From: JAYWIG01 sp043789035
GTDB taxonomy: Bacteria > Pseudomonadota > Gammaproteobacteria > Burkholderiales > Burkholderiaceae_E
DNA: 10,130 nucleotides
NCBI GenBank assembly: GCA_043789035.1
Contig: JAYWIG010000231.1
Location: 1-10,130, forward strand
Direction of reading: 5' to 3'
Shown: positions 1-6,594 of the stretch, piece after piece
Layout: the number at the start of each line of letters is the position of its first letter
How positions within the stretch are numbered: the stretch's first letter is position 1
Translations under genes and position numbers: made by a program
The notes under the pieces: model-generated
The model's database searches: none
What the model was told of the DNA's origin: nothing
What the model saw: the letters and a program-made list of their open reading frames with translations, nothing else

Positions 1-621
1 CCGATTTCGCGATTAGTCAATCAGCCTATGGTGCTTGTTGTAAAAGATAAGCAGAAGTACCCAACGGTTGCTGCTCTCATTGCTGCTGCCAAAGCAGAGC
101 CCGGCAAAATCACCTATGCTTCGTCAGGCGATGGCAGCCCACAACACCTTGCAGGACAGATGTTCGAGTCCCGCACGCAAGCTCGTCTATTGCATGTGCC
201 CTACAAAGGTGGCGCTTTGGCGATTAACGACACGATAGGCGGCACTGTCGATGTGATGTTTGCGGTAATGCCAGAAGCTGTACCCCATGTTAGAGCGGGT
301 AAGTTACATGCATTGGGCGTAATGGGCCCACAACGCTCACCCGTATTTCCACAGGTGCCGACCATGGCCGAAAGCGGTATATCTGAATTGAATCTTTCCG
401 CGTGGATGGCTCTACTAGCACCTGCTAAAACACCTCGCTCAATCATTGATCAGCTCAATCGTGCAGTGCAAACTGCCTTCGATGCCGATACCAAAGCGAA
501 GCTCGCTGATACCGGTACTGAAGTATCCACGAGCTCGCCTGAAGATGTGCAACGACTCATTGCGACAGATATCAAACTGCATGCAGAGCTGGTTAAAGCA
601 GCTGGCTTAGTGCCGCAGTAA
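1..621 (+). CDS. Bug/TctC-family tripartite tricarboxylate transporter substrate-binding protein (5' partial)
   Basis: This is the C-terminal 206 residues of a periplasmic solute receptor of the Bug (TctC) family, which captures small carboxylates or related organics for TctAB-type or orphan uptake. The frame is open from the first base, so the signal peptide and first lobe lie outside the window; family members are usually about 320 residues. Family hallmarks visible are the 'ITYASSGDGSPQHLAG' loop, 'HVPYKGGA', the 'GTVDVMF' strand, 'HVRAGKLHALGV', 'VPTMAESG' and the late 'LAPAKTP' segment followed by the amphipathic C-terminal helix. Methionine codons at 28 and later are internal. No TctA or TctB membrane gene follows, so it is probably one of the orphan receptors common in Burkholderiales. 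The ligand cannot be predicted from the sequence. The family call is secure. Confidence 0.93.
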   Translation, partial: PISRLVNQPMVLVVKDKQKYPTVAALIAAAKAEPGKITYASSGDGSPQHLAGQMFESRTQARLLHVPYKGGALAINDTIGGTVDVMFAVMPEAVPHVRAGKLHALGVMGPQRSPVFPQVPTMAESGISELNLSAWMALLAPAKTPRSIIDQLNRAVQTAFDADTKAKLADTGTEVSTSSPEDVQRLIATDIKLHAELVKAAGLVPQ

Positions 622-838
622 ATGAACTTTGACGCTGCGCTTAAATTCCCGTGGGTCGAGCAGCTAGCCGCCTGCCGTACGAAGAACGGTGAAAAATAAG
701 CCGTTTGAAAGGCCTAAACCCTAAGCCAAACTGCAATCAATTCTTAATAACGGTTAGATAACCTTTTGTTGCGTAGTCTCCGAAGTAAAGCGATTTCACG
801 GCAGCTATGAATGACGTGCATTCTACTTGCGAGAAGTA

Positions 839-2071
839 ATGAAATTTTTTGTCACATTGTTTATTTCCGGTTTAGCCGCTCAGGCAATGGCAGCACCCAT
901 CGATGTCACGCGAATCAATATGTTTCGTGACACGATCGGCCGCAACGATATCAATATTGCCGCCAACGATCGGTTTCAGTATGGCGTGGACATCGTGGGA
1001 GGCTCAGCTGGGGCCAGCTTGGGCGCCACTTACGTGCCGACCGGTTTTACCGATCCATCCAGCTTATGCGCTCCGATTGCAGTCAATCGAAACTACTGCG
1101 TAAACACGACGAACTATAGCCCGGCGCGTACTGCGGGGTCTTGGAATATTTCGGTTTCTCGCCCTAGCGATACCACTCGCAATGTGGTCGCTCCGAGCCT
1201 AACCGGTACCGAGAGCGGTGTGCCTTTCGTGCAAAACATGAAGCTGACAACTGTTGGAACTTCGCTAACGCTGACTTGGCAGCAATCTCAAAACATCGTC
1301 TCTGATGCTCAGAGAGTGATCATTTACGACCCTAGCGTTATCATAGCCACTGGCATACCAGACACCATTCACTCCTTGAACATTTCGGGCAGCCTGCGCT
1401 CTTATACTTTGCCAAATGTTTTGAATTCAGGCCAGAGTCTCAAGCCCAACGCAAACTACACCATCGCCTTCCAATCCGTGGACACACGTTCAGACCCGAA
1501 GCTGTTTCTATCGGATGGCGGCAATACCGAAATTTTGCAGCGCTCCACGGCATTCTTCAATTTCGTCGCGCCGAGTTCTCCTTCGAGCGCGCCGCCGGTA
1601 CGAGCAGTCAATACCGCACAGGCTGATCGCTTTAATATTGCTTCTGTAGGCTCGCGCGATACAACGTTGATTAGTGTGCACGTGGCCGGTAAATATGAGT
1701 TCCTAACTGGGATCGGCGATCCAAAATTCTCGTCAATTAAGGTTCCGAACTTCAATACCGGAGGGGATGGCCTTTACGACTTGTTTATTTGGAACGGTAT
1801 TGACTATGTGGATAGCGGTATCGACTTAACCAATGGCAGTCAGTTTTACTTCGATCAACTCGGCGTTAGCCGCTTCGCACTGTTCGGTATTTCTGACCAA
1901 CAATCAAGCTCATCACAGAGTTCCTCTGCTTTTTTGGCCGAATTAAGCTTTGTGAGTTCAGGTTCTTTTACCGGAAGCGTTATTGGAAGCGTCCCTGTGC
2001 CGAGTACTGCCCCGTTGGTTTTGCTTAGCCTTGGCCCTCTGATAGCCTTGCGGCGCAGAAAAATGGTCTAG
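839..2071 (+). CDS. Exported protein of unknown function with variant PEP-CTERM-like sorting tail
   Basis: I do not recognise the main body of this 410-residue protein. It begins with a clear signal peptide (MKFFVTLFISGLAAQAMA, cleavage probably before API). The body is rich in Ser, Thr, Asn and beta-type segments, with a serine-rich linker (QSSSSQSSS) about 45 residues from the end. The C-terminus has the layout of a PEP-CTERM/exosortase signal: a short 'VPVPST' motif, a hydrophobic stretch (APLVLLSLGPLIAL), then a basic tail RRRK. The motif has Val where canonical PEP-CTERM has Glu, so it is a variant or VPxP-type tail. Such proteins are cut by exosortase/archaeosortase-type enzymes and are often linked to exopolysaccharide or the cell surface. 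ATG 839 is preferred because it opens directly into the signal peptide; an in-frame TTG at 827 adds four residues. The gene stands alone and no exosortase is visible here. Confidence 0.75.
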   Translation: MKFFVTLFISGLAAQAMAAPIDVTRINMFRDTIGRNDINIAANDRFQYGVDIVGGSAGASLGATYVPTGFTDPSSLCAPIAVNRNYCVNTTNYSPARTAGSWNISVSRPSDTTRNVVAPSLTGTESGVPFVQNMKLTTVGTSLTLTWQQSQNIVSDAQRVIIYDPSVIIATGIPDTIHSLNISGSLRSYTLPNVLNSGQSLKPNANYTIAFQSVDTRSDPKLFLSDGGNTEILQRSTAFFNFVAPSSPSSAPPVRAVNTAQADRFNIASVGSRDTTLISVHVAGKYEFLTGIGDPKFSSIKVPNFNTGGDGLYDLFIWNGIDYVDSGIDLTNGSQFYFDQLGVSRFALFGISDQQSSSSQSSSAFLAELSFVSSGSFTGSVIGSVPVPSTAPLVLLSLGPLIALRRRKMV

Positions 2072-2078
2072 CAGGGAT

Positions 2079-2116
2079 GCGAGCAATGAGCCGAAACCTG
2101 GCGACTCAACGCTCGC
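2079..2116 (+). terminator. Stem-loop after the exported-protein gene (possible terminator without T-tract)
   Basis: An inverted repeat starts 8 bases after the stop codon. Arms GCGAGC (2079-2084) and GCTCGC (2111-2116) pair, then after a two-base internal loop TGAG (2087-2090) pairs with CTCA (2105-2108). An outer pair TCTAGC (2067-2072) and GCTAGA (2133-2138) could extend the structure. No run of T follows, so it may be a 3'-end stabilising hairpin or Rho-dependent end rather than an intrinsic terminator. Confidence 0.4.
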
Positions 2117-2154
2117 GGTCACTGTGTCACGGGCTAGATAACTTGACTGAGTTG

Positions 2155-2198
2155 TTGAGAGTAGATCAAACAAAGGGTAAAATTACAGGTATTAATAC
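2155..2198 (+). promoter_or_regulatory. Toxin-antitoxin promoter with overlapping palindromic operator candidate
   Basis: A sigma70-like promoter reads TTGAGA (2155-2160), 17-base spacer, TAAAAT (2178-2183); each hexamer is one mismatch from consensus. The perfect 10-bp palindrome GTATTAATAC (2189-2198) sits where transcription should start, and a partial copy GTAATAC (2208-2214) lies just before the antitoxin start. AbrB/MazE-type antitoxins normally repress their own operon, so the palindrome is a good operator candidate. The promoter is seen in the sequence; its regulation is inferred. Confidence 0.55.
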
Positions 2199-2215
2199 AG
2201 TAAGAAAGTAATACC

Positions 2216-2443
2216 GTGTTACAAACGTCAAAGCTTACTGCTAAGTATCAAGCCACTGTCCCGACGAGTATTCGAAAGGCGCTTAAGCTCGATGCAGGCG
2301 ATCTAATTAGTTTTGAGATCGTTGGGAACGAAGTGAAAATCTCTAAAGTTAGCCCGCTTGATGTAGCGTTTTCCCAAGCGCTAGAAGGAACGCTAGAAGA
2401 GTGGTCAAGCGGAAAAGATGATTTAGCATTTCGAGACCTTTGA
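2216..2443 (+). CDS. Type II antitoxin, AbrB/MazE (PrlF-like) family
   Basis: This 75-residue protein is the antitoxin of a type II toxin-antitoxin pair. Residues 6-45 form the swapped-hairpin AbrB DNA-binding fold: 'LTAKYQATVPTSIRKALKL' then 'DAGDLISFEI' and 'VKISKV'. The acidic tail ending 'EEWSSGKDDLAFRDL' resembles the flexible toxin-binding segment of PrlF-type antitoxins. The start is GTG 2216, preceded by AGAAAG (2203-2208) at seven bases; no ATG alternative gives the full AbrB hairpin. Its stop TGA shares one base with the toxin ATG (TGATG), so the two are translationally coupled. It is expected to neutralise the toxin by direct binding and to repress the shared promoter. Confidence 0.88.
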   Translation: MLQTSKLTAKYQATVPTSIRKALKLDAGDLISFEIVGNEVKISKVSPLDVAFSQALEGTLEEWSSGKDDLAFRDL

Positions 2444-2787
2444 TGGCCAGTCTCCGATTAGAGCTTTTTGATGTTGTTGTGGTGCCTTTTCCGTTTACCG
2501 ATCGTGCTTCAACTAAACGAAGGCCAGCCATTGTCATTTCTACCGGCACATTCAATAAAGCGCAAAGCAATAGCGTGCTGGCAATGATTACAAGCGCGGA
2601 ACAATCAGAATGGTTGGGGGATTGCCCTATCTCTGATTTAAAAGCAGCCGGTTTAATCAATGATTGCGTTATTCGCTTAAAGCTATTCACGCTAGATCAT
2701 CGATTAATTATTCGCAAAGCAGGGACGCTCAGTTCAGCGGATCAAAAGCAGTTAAAGACGAAATGGAAAGGGCTTTTGCTGAGTTAA
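2443..2787 (+). CDS. Type II toxin, PemK/MazF-family endoribonuclease
   Basis: A 114-residue protein of the PemK/MazF family, toxins that cut cellular RNA and stop translation until rebound by their antitoxin. The N-terminal strand 'DVVVVPFPFTD' is followed by the typical 'RRPAIVIS' motif (about residues 26-33), which carries the conserved arginine region of the active site. A second conserved stretch 'AMITSAE' lies in the middle, and 'CVIRLKLFTLD' matches the family's late beta strand before the C-terminal helix. ATG 2443 is chosen over the in-frame TTG at 2440 because it gives the classic one-base overlap with the antitoxin stop. Length and order (antitoxin first) are normal, and no frameshift or stop is seen, so the module looks intact. 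Its cleavage site is not predictable here. Confidence 0.87.
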   Translation: MASLRLELFDVVVVPFPFTDRASTKRRPAIVISTGTFNKAQSNSVLAMITSAEQSEWLGDCPISDLKAAGLINDCVIRLKLFTLDHRLIIRKAGTLSSADQKQLKTKWKGLLLS

Positions 2788-2864
2788 GGTTGTCCGATAC
2801 AAAGCCATTTTTTAGATGCACGCGTTTTGGTAATGCGTTGCTACAAGATGATGCTTTGAAAAAC

Positions 2865-3791
2865 CTAAATCAAAAGTGCTGCCTTAGTTGCAGCAACAAA
2901 GGCAGCCAACTTCGGTGAATCCCTACGAGAGATTGGATACAAAGCATGAATAGGCAAGGGGTGGGGTGAAAAGCTCGGCAATAGGCGTACTATTTCCCCG
3001 GTTGCCAACTCTTCGGTAAAGAACCAGTTGGGCGTAAAGCCAATACCAAGCCCGGCGAGTACCGCCTCTCGAACCACTTCGGAGCTGCTTGTTGAAAAAC
3101 GCCCATTCACGCGCACCCTCGCAGCGCCTGTCAGCGAAACATCTTGATCTAGCTGAGTTGGTAATGAATCGAACAACCAAGTATTTGGGGGCGCTAAACC
3201 TGTGTAAATGATGCAGTTATGGTCGCTAAGGTCTTCTGCTTTTATTGGCAGTCGACCAACCTTATTCAAATCGGCCGCTAATTTCTTGTTAGCGACGACC
3301 GAACGATGTGCAGTGCCTACACGCTGTGCGATCAGGCTAGTGTCATTTAATTCGCCTGCTCGCACTACAGCATCAAGCCCTTCTGCGACGACATCAACAA
3401 AGCTATCTTTGAGTTGGAGATCAATCTCAACATTAGGGTGTTGTTCCATAAAAGTTTGTACGATGGGAAACAAAACAAATCGACCAAAGCCAGTGGATGC
3501 ACCAATGCGTAAACGGCCGGTAATACTATTTTTACTGGAGCGCAGAGCATCTTCGGCATCTTGCGCATCGCGCACTATGCGCTGCGCACTTTGCACGTAA
3601 CTCCGCCCTTCATCAGTCAAAGTAACTGCCCGAGTCGTTCTGGAAAGTAATCGCACGCCCAAATGCGCTTCTAGCGCGGCAACCTGTTTGCTAATTGCGC
3701 TTTGAGTGCTGCCTTGCTCACGGGCTACCGCTGAAAAACTCCCAGCCTCCACAACCCGAACAAGTATTTGCATAGCGGCTAAACGATCCAT
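2865..3791 (-). CDS. LysR-family transcriptional regulator
   Basis: A 308-residue LysR-type regulator. Residues 1-60 form the winged helix-turn-helix ('MQILVRVVEAGSFSAVAREQ', then 'SAISKQVAALEAHLGVRLLSRTTR' with 'VTLTDEG'), followed by a linker helix. A periplasmic-binding-protein-like effector domain runs from about 85 ('GRLRIGAS') to 300, including 'VAEGLDAVVRAGEL' and 'LGIGFTPNWF'. These features put it in the common AraC-independent, CrgA-like branch of LysR proteins. The start at ATG 3791 gives the usual 'MDRLAAMQ' beginning; an in-frame TTG at 3830 would add 13 residues that do not fit the family, though the AGAAGG before 3791 is unusually close. It is divergent from the 3922-6045 operon, the classical arrangement for a LysR activator or repressor of its neighbour. 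Its inducer is unknown. Confidence 0.93.
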   Translation of the reverse strand: MDRLAAMQILVRVVEAGSFSAVAREQGSTQSAISKQVAALEAHLGVRLLSRTTRAVTLTDEGRSYVQSAQRIVRDAQDAEDALRSSKNSITGRLRIGASTGFGRFVLFPIVQTFMEQHPNVEIDLQLKDSFVDVVAEGLDAVVRAGELNDTSLIAQRVGTAHRSVVANKKLAADLNKVGRLPIKAEDLSDHNCIIYTGLAPPNTWLFDSLPTQLDQDVSLTGAARVRVNGRFSTSSSEVVREAVLAGLGIGFTPNWFFTEELATGEIVRLLPSFSPHPLPIHALYPISRRDSPKLAAFVAATKAALLI

Positions 3792-3845
3792 ACCTTCTAT
3801 TGAGTCCAAAATGGAATTAGTAATAGTCAATTATGACATCTACCG

Positions 3846-3873
3846 GATTTATTTGGAATAAGTAATCATTCAA
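3846..3873. promoter_or_regulatory. LysR-type operator candidate and lysR promoter region
   Basis: In the 130-base gap between the divergent genes lies the perfect inverted repeat TTATT-TGG-AATAA (3849-3861), which fits the T-N11-A pattern bound by LysR regulators. On the minus strand, TTGAAT (complement of 3868-3873), a 16-base spacer and TAAATC (complement of 3846-3851) make a plausible lysR promoter that the repeat overlaps, consistent with autorepression. No clear consensus promoter is seen for the rightward operon, as expected if it needs activation. Confidence 0.45.
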
Positions 3874-3921
3874 TCCATCAGCTCTTTTGCTGACAAATTC
3901 AACTACTTATAGAAAGTTAAT

Positions 3922-4455
3922 ATGAAAACAATTCAAGTCCCCACCCGCACAGAAGTTTCAGCAAATAACAAAGCTGTGTTTGATGCGCTCCAGTCAAAAC
4001 TAGGTTTTGTTCCGAATTTATACGCCACTTTCGCGCACTCCGAAACTGCACTAAATACCTACCTCGCCCTTCAATCGGCCAAGTCATCTTTGACTGCAAA
4101 AGAGCGCGAGGTTATCAATCTTGTTGTGAGTCAGATTAACCAGTGCCGCTATTGCCTTGCTGCACACACCGCACTTGGAAAAATGGTGGGGTTTGGCAGC
4201 GAGCAACTCGTTGAAATTCGCAAAGGTCGAGCTAGCTTCGATACCAAACTCGACGCGCTGGCACAATTGACAGCATCAATCACGCAACAACGCGGCCGTG
4301 CCGATAGCACAGCTTTAAACCAGTTTTTTGCCGTTGGTTACACCGAAGGTAGTTTGGTTGATGTGATTATGGTGATTGGCGACAAGATCATTAGCAATTA
4401 TCTGCATAGCACTACCCAGATTCCTGTGGACTTCCCAGAAGCACCGGCGATCTGA
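3922..4455 (+). CDS. Carboxymuconolactone decarboxylase-family (AhpD-like) protein
   Basis: A 177-residue member of the CMD/AhpD superfamily, all-helical proteins that often act as thiol peroxidases or as disulfide reductants of peroxiredoxins. The redox signature is complete: the helix 'EREVINLVVSQINQ' leads into C75-R-Y-C78-L-A-A-H82, the CxxCxxxH motif of AhpD-type enzymes, followed by 'TALGKMVG'. The N-terminal 'LGFVPNLYATFAHS' motif is shared with peroxidase-related CMD proteins. ATG 3922 has AGAAAG (3911-3916) five bases upstream. It is first in an operon, one base from the transporter gene, and the third gene is peroxiredoxin-like, so a redox role is much more likely than true carboxymuconolactone decarboxylation; no protocatechuate-pathway genes are present. 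Control by the divergent LysR protein is inferred. Confidence 0.9.
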   Translation: MKTIQVPTRTEVSANNKAVFDALQSKLGFVPNLYATFAHSETALNTYLALQSAKSSLTAKEREVINLVVSQINQCRYCLAAHTALGKMVGFGSEQLVEIRKGRASFDTKLDALAQLTASITQQRGRADSTALNQFFAVGYTEGSLVDVIMVIGDKIISNYLHSTTQIPVDFPEAPAI

Positions 4456-4456
4456 C

Positions 4457-5395
4457 ATGGCAACGCCAATTCCTTTATTGGGCATTTTTGTCGGGCTGTG
4501 CGCCGCGAGTATAGGCGCACTTTACACGGTGTTTGCGCGTTATGGCATAGCCCATGGGATGACGCCCTGGGACTTAACCTTCCTGCGATTTGCAGTGGCT
4601 GGGTTGCTAACACTTCCATTGCTCGGTTACGCCTTATGGAAGGATTGGGCGGCAATGCGGGCGCAGTGGCCTGTTTGGCTAGGCGTGGCAATTTTGGCAG
4701 GCCCTCTATTTGGTTTGCTAATGTTTGGTGCTCTGTATTTCGCACCATCAAGCCACGCGGCGGTGTTTCCGTTCACAGCAATGTCGATAATGGGAATGGT
4801 GATGGCGGCGATATTTTTGGGCGACCGCATCACCCTTCGCAAAGCCTTAGGCATCAGCATCGTTGTTACTGGACTGATCATTCTTGCAGGCCTTAGCGCT
4901 GCTTCGTTTAGTGCTCGCGCCTTGCTAGGGGACATGCTCTTCATTGCCGCAGGAACGATGTGGGCTGGTTTCGGCATCTTGTTACGAAAATTTCGACTAT
5001 CGCCGTTAAGAGCGACCGCAGTGATCTCATTTTCAGCCTTGATCACCTATGTACCAGCCTACTTACTACAGACAGGCATGACTCACATCGCTGAAATTAC
5101 TCCGACAGTTTTTTGGATAGAGGTACTTGTACAGGGCGTCATTGCAGGCGGTGGAACCCTTTTTACTTACGGCAAGATGGTCAGTCTTCTTGGCCCTGCA
5201 AGAGCGGCCGTTTTCCCAGCGTTGGCGCCCGGCCTCACGGCCCTTATCGCCTGGCCGGTGTTAGGGCACATTCCCGGTACTGCCGAGGTCACAGGTTTGC
5301 TTTTGGCAATCGTCGGCCTCATCATCAGCGTTACTACCTTTAATTTATTTCCTAAATTCTTACTACTAAATCACACACCGAAGGCACCGTTATGA
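4457..5395 (+). CDS. EamA/DMT-superfamily transporter
   Basis: A 312-residue inner-membrane protein of the drug/metabolite transporter superfamily with two EamA repeats. Hydrophobic segments can be counted to about ten helices: five in residues 1-145 and five in 150-300. Family-typical features are 'LTFLRFAVAGLL' in helix 2, 'SSHAAVFPFTAMSIMGMVMA' in the first repeat with 'GDRIT', and 'RAAVFPALAPGLTALIAW' in the second. ATG 4457 is one base after the preceding stop; the frame extends upstream to 4376 but those codons overlap the upstream gene and lack hydrophobic character. Its stop overlaps the next start (ATGA, 5392-5395), so it sits in the middle of a coupled operon. DMT proteins usually export amino acids, metabolites or toxic compounds; the two redox partners suggest export of a reactive or thiol-related metabolite, which is inference. 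Confidence 0.92.
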   Translation: MATPIPLLGIFVGLCAASIGALYTVFARYGIAHGMTPWDLTFLRFAVAGLLTLPLLGYALWKDWAAMRAQWPVWLGVAILAGPLFGLLMFGALYFAPSSHAAVFPFTAMSIMGMVMAAIFLGDRITLRKALGISIVVTGLIILAGLSAASFSARALLGDMLFIAAGTMWAGFGILLRKFRLSPLRATAVISFSALITYVPAYLLQTGMTHIAEITPTVFWIEVLVQGVIAGGGTLFTYGKMVSLLGPARAAVFPALAPGLTALIAWPVLGHIPGTAEVTGLLLAIVGLIISVTTFNLFPKFLLLNHTPKAPL

Positions 5396-6045
5396 ATACC
5401 AATACCCTCCAAGCACAACTTGCTGAATTTAAAGCTGGTTTTAAAACTAGAGCCGCGCCGGAACGGGTCGCAACGATGGAAGCCGCAACCCAAAAACTAC
5501 GTGCTAGTGGCATCGAACAGAGTGCCCTAAAAGTTGGTGATGCTGCGCCAAAACTCGTTCTTCCCAATGCGACGGGTAAATCGATAGAGTTAGAAAGCCT
5601 TTGGCAGCAAGGGCCGTTGATTCTGGTTTTTTATCGAGGCGGATGGTGCCCGTATTGCAGTCTTGAATTGCGCGCCTGGCAACAGCTACTACCGCAAGTC
5701 AAAGCCAAGGGCGCGACCCTGGTGGCCGTCTCACCGCAAACACCAGATAATTCATTGAGTACCAGTGAAAAGAATGAATTAGCTTTCGAAGTACTAAGCG
5801 ATTCGGATTTGAAGGCCTCTCGTGCCTTTGGCATCGCATTCGATATGCCTGCGGAGTTGGTGGAGTTGTATAAATCGGTAGGCCATGATTTGCCGACGAC
5901 CAATGGTAATGGTCAATGGGTTCTGCCGGTACCCGCGACTTACGGCGTTGATCGCAACGGTATCGTACAAGTTGCCCATGTTGATGTGGATTATCGGAAT
6001 CGAGCTGAGCCGGCCGATATTTTGGCGAGAATTTCGTTGTGCTGA
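5392..6045 (+). CDS. Peroxiredoxin-like (AhpC/TSA family, thioredoxin-fold) protein
   Basis: A 217-residue cytoplasmic protein of the AhpC/TSA-redoxin group. Residues 1-45 form an N-terminal helical extension. The thioredoxin fold begins at 'LKVGDAAPKLVLPNATGK' and carries the active site 'LVFYRGGWCPYCSLEL' with Cys86 and Cys89, a CxxC like that of peroxiredoxin-like family proteins rather than the PxxxTxxC of classical AhpC. Later elements, 'LVAVSPQTPD', 'EVLSDSDLKASRAFGI' and 'VPATYGVDRNGIVQVAHVDVDYRNR', match the family. It probably reduces peroxides or protein disulfides using the CxxC pair. It is last in the operon, overlapping the transporter gene by four bases, and pairs functionally with the AhpD-like CxxC protein two genes upstream. 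No terminator is seen after it; transposase debris begins about 65 bases later. Confidence 0.92.
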   Translation: MNTNTLQAQLAEFKAGFKTRAAPERVATMEAATQKLRASGIEQSALKVGDAAPKLVLPNATGKSIELESLWQQGPLILVFYRGGWCPYCSLELRAWQQLLPQVKAKGATLVAVSPQTPDNSLSTSEKNELAFEVLSDSDLKASRAFGIAFDMPAELVELYKSVGHDLPTTNGNGQWVLPVPATYGVDRNGIVQVAHVDVDYRNRAEPADILARISLC

Positions 6046-6109
6046 ATGACGGCAAACTAGACACCAACTAAGTCAATAACCACTCGCCACTCTGTTTAAT
6101 GGCTTGATA

Positions 6110-6404
6110 CATTGCGCCTTGTGCATGACGGGGTTTACCAAATCAAGCGCAACGGAGAATTGGCGTTTATCCAAGCGCCAGTGCCAACTGCGCAGGAACT
6201 ACAATCATTACTACGCGCCATCATTACCAGCGGGATGAAGCGCTTGGTTCACCAAGGCGTGTCGGTGCAAGAGCAAGATGAATAGATGTAGCCGACAGTG
6301 CTGCCGAAGATACAGATGCCAGCACATTAAGGCCGCTGCAGCAAGGCTAGATTGTTTATCGAATTGCCTTTGGCCCTAGGGCAGGGCGCAAGGTGGAGCG
6401 CTAA
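6110..6404 (+). pseudogene. Decayed IS91-type transposase fragment
   Basis: This stretch is a broken internal piece of an IS91-family (IS801/ISCR-like) transposase. From 6118 one frame reads LVHDGVY, then after a basic stretch 'IQAPVPTAQELQSLLRAII', typical of the region after the family's 'HCLVLDGVY'. The CAT TGC codons at 6110-6115 restore 'HC' if two inserted bases (6116-6117) are removed. The frame stops at TAG 6283. A second frame from 6291 continues with ADSAAEDTDASTLRPLQ, stops at TAG 6348, then resumes in the same frame with 'IVYRIAFGPRAGRKV', the family's conserved 'YRIAFGPRAGQKV' segment, and ends at TAA 6402. So at least two frameshifts and two internal stops are present. Neither the N-terminal catalytic region nor the C-terminus is found. 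It cannot encode a working enzyme. Confidence 0.85.
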
Positions 6405-6467
6405 CCAAGTCTGAATATGGGTTTGTATCATTTAATATAGTGCCGTCGCTGCAACTTGCCTGACTGA

Positions 6468-6503
6468 CCCACCCCTAGCGCTTGATGCACTAATGCTAGT
6501 GGG
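6468..6503. repeat. Imperfect hairpin between transposase remnant and ohrR
   Basis: CTAGC (6475-6479) pairs with GCTAG (6495-6499), and CCCA (6468-6471) with TGGG (6500-6503), leaving a three-base bulge on the left arm and a 15-base loop. It lies 64 bases after the transposase remnant. It may be a vestige of the hairpin found at IS91-type ends, or a chance structure. Confidence 0.3.
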
Positions 6504-6555
6504 ATGCTTCTTTGCTAATCTTTTTGGCAAATCAACTTGCATTCTATTAAATCGC

Positions 6556-6572
6556 ATACAATTGAAATGTAT
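6556..6572. promoter_or_regulatory. OhrR operator (OhrR box)
   Basis: ATACAATTGAAATGTAT is a near-perfect 17-bp palindrome (only the central base and one pair fail to match) and closely resembles the OhrR box known from Bacillus, TACAATT-A-AATTGTA. It ends 22 bases before the preferred ohrR start. Reduced OhrR should bind here and block transcription of the whole 6595-9506 operon, releasing it when organic hydroperoxide oxidises its cysteine. Promoter hexamers are ambiguous: TTGCAT (6537-6542) with TACAAT (6557-6562) has a short 14-base spacer, while TTGAAA (6562-6567) with TACTTA (6584-6589) has 16. The box overlaps either pair. Confidence 0.8.
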
Positions 6573-6594
6573 ACACTGTTTTCTACTTAACAAA

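Noticed and set aside
201..446. Minus-strand 81-codon open frame inside the Bug gene
   Set aside because: It is antisense to a clearly coding receptor gene and shows no protein family features.
671..700. CCGT/ACGG hairpin as terminator of the Bug gene
   Set aside because: The stem is only four base pairs and is followed by A-rich rather than T-rich sequence.
3792..3830. TTG 3830 as the lysR start
   Set aside because: It adds 13 residues before the usual MDRLAAMQ beginning and has no ribosome binding site.
4376..4456. Upstream start for the EamA transporter
   Set aside because: It overlaps the AhpD-like gene by 80 bases and the added residues are not membrane-like; ATG 4457 starts the first helix.
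4498..5046. Long open frames on both strands inside the transporter gene
   Set aside because: They are shadow frames of a convincing ten-helix protein, with composition unlike real proteins (many His, Arg, Trp).
6493..6594. Longer ohrR start at ATG 6493
   Set aside because: The extra 34 residues do not match OhrR proteins and would place the operator inside the coding sequence; ATG 6595 fits the family start.
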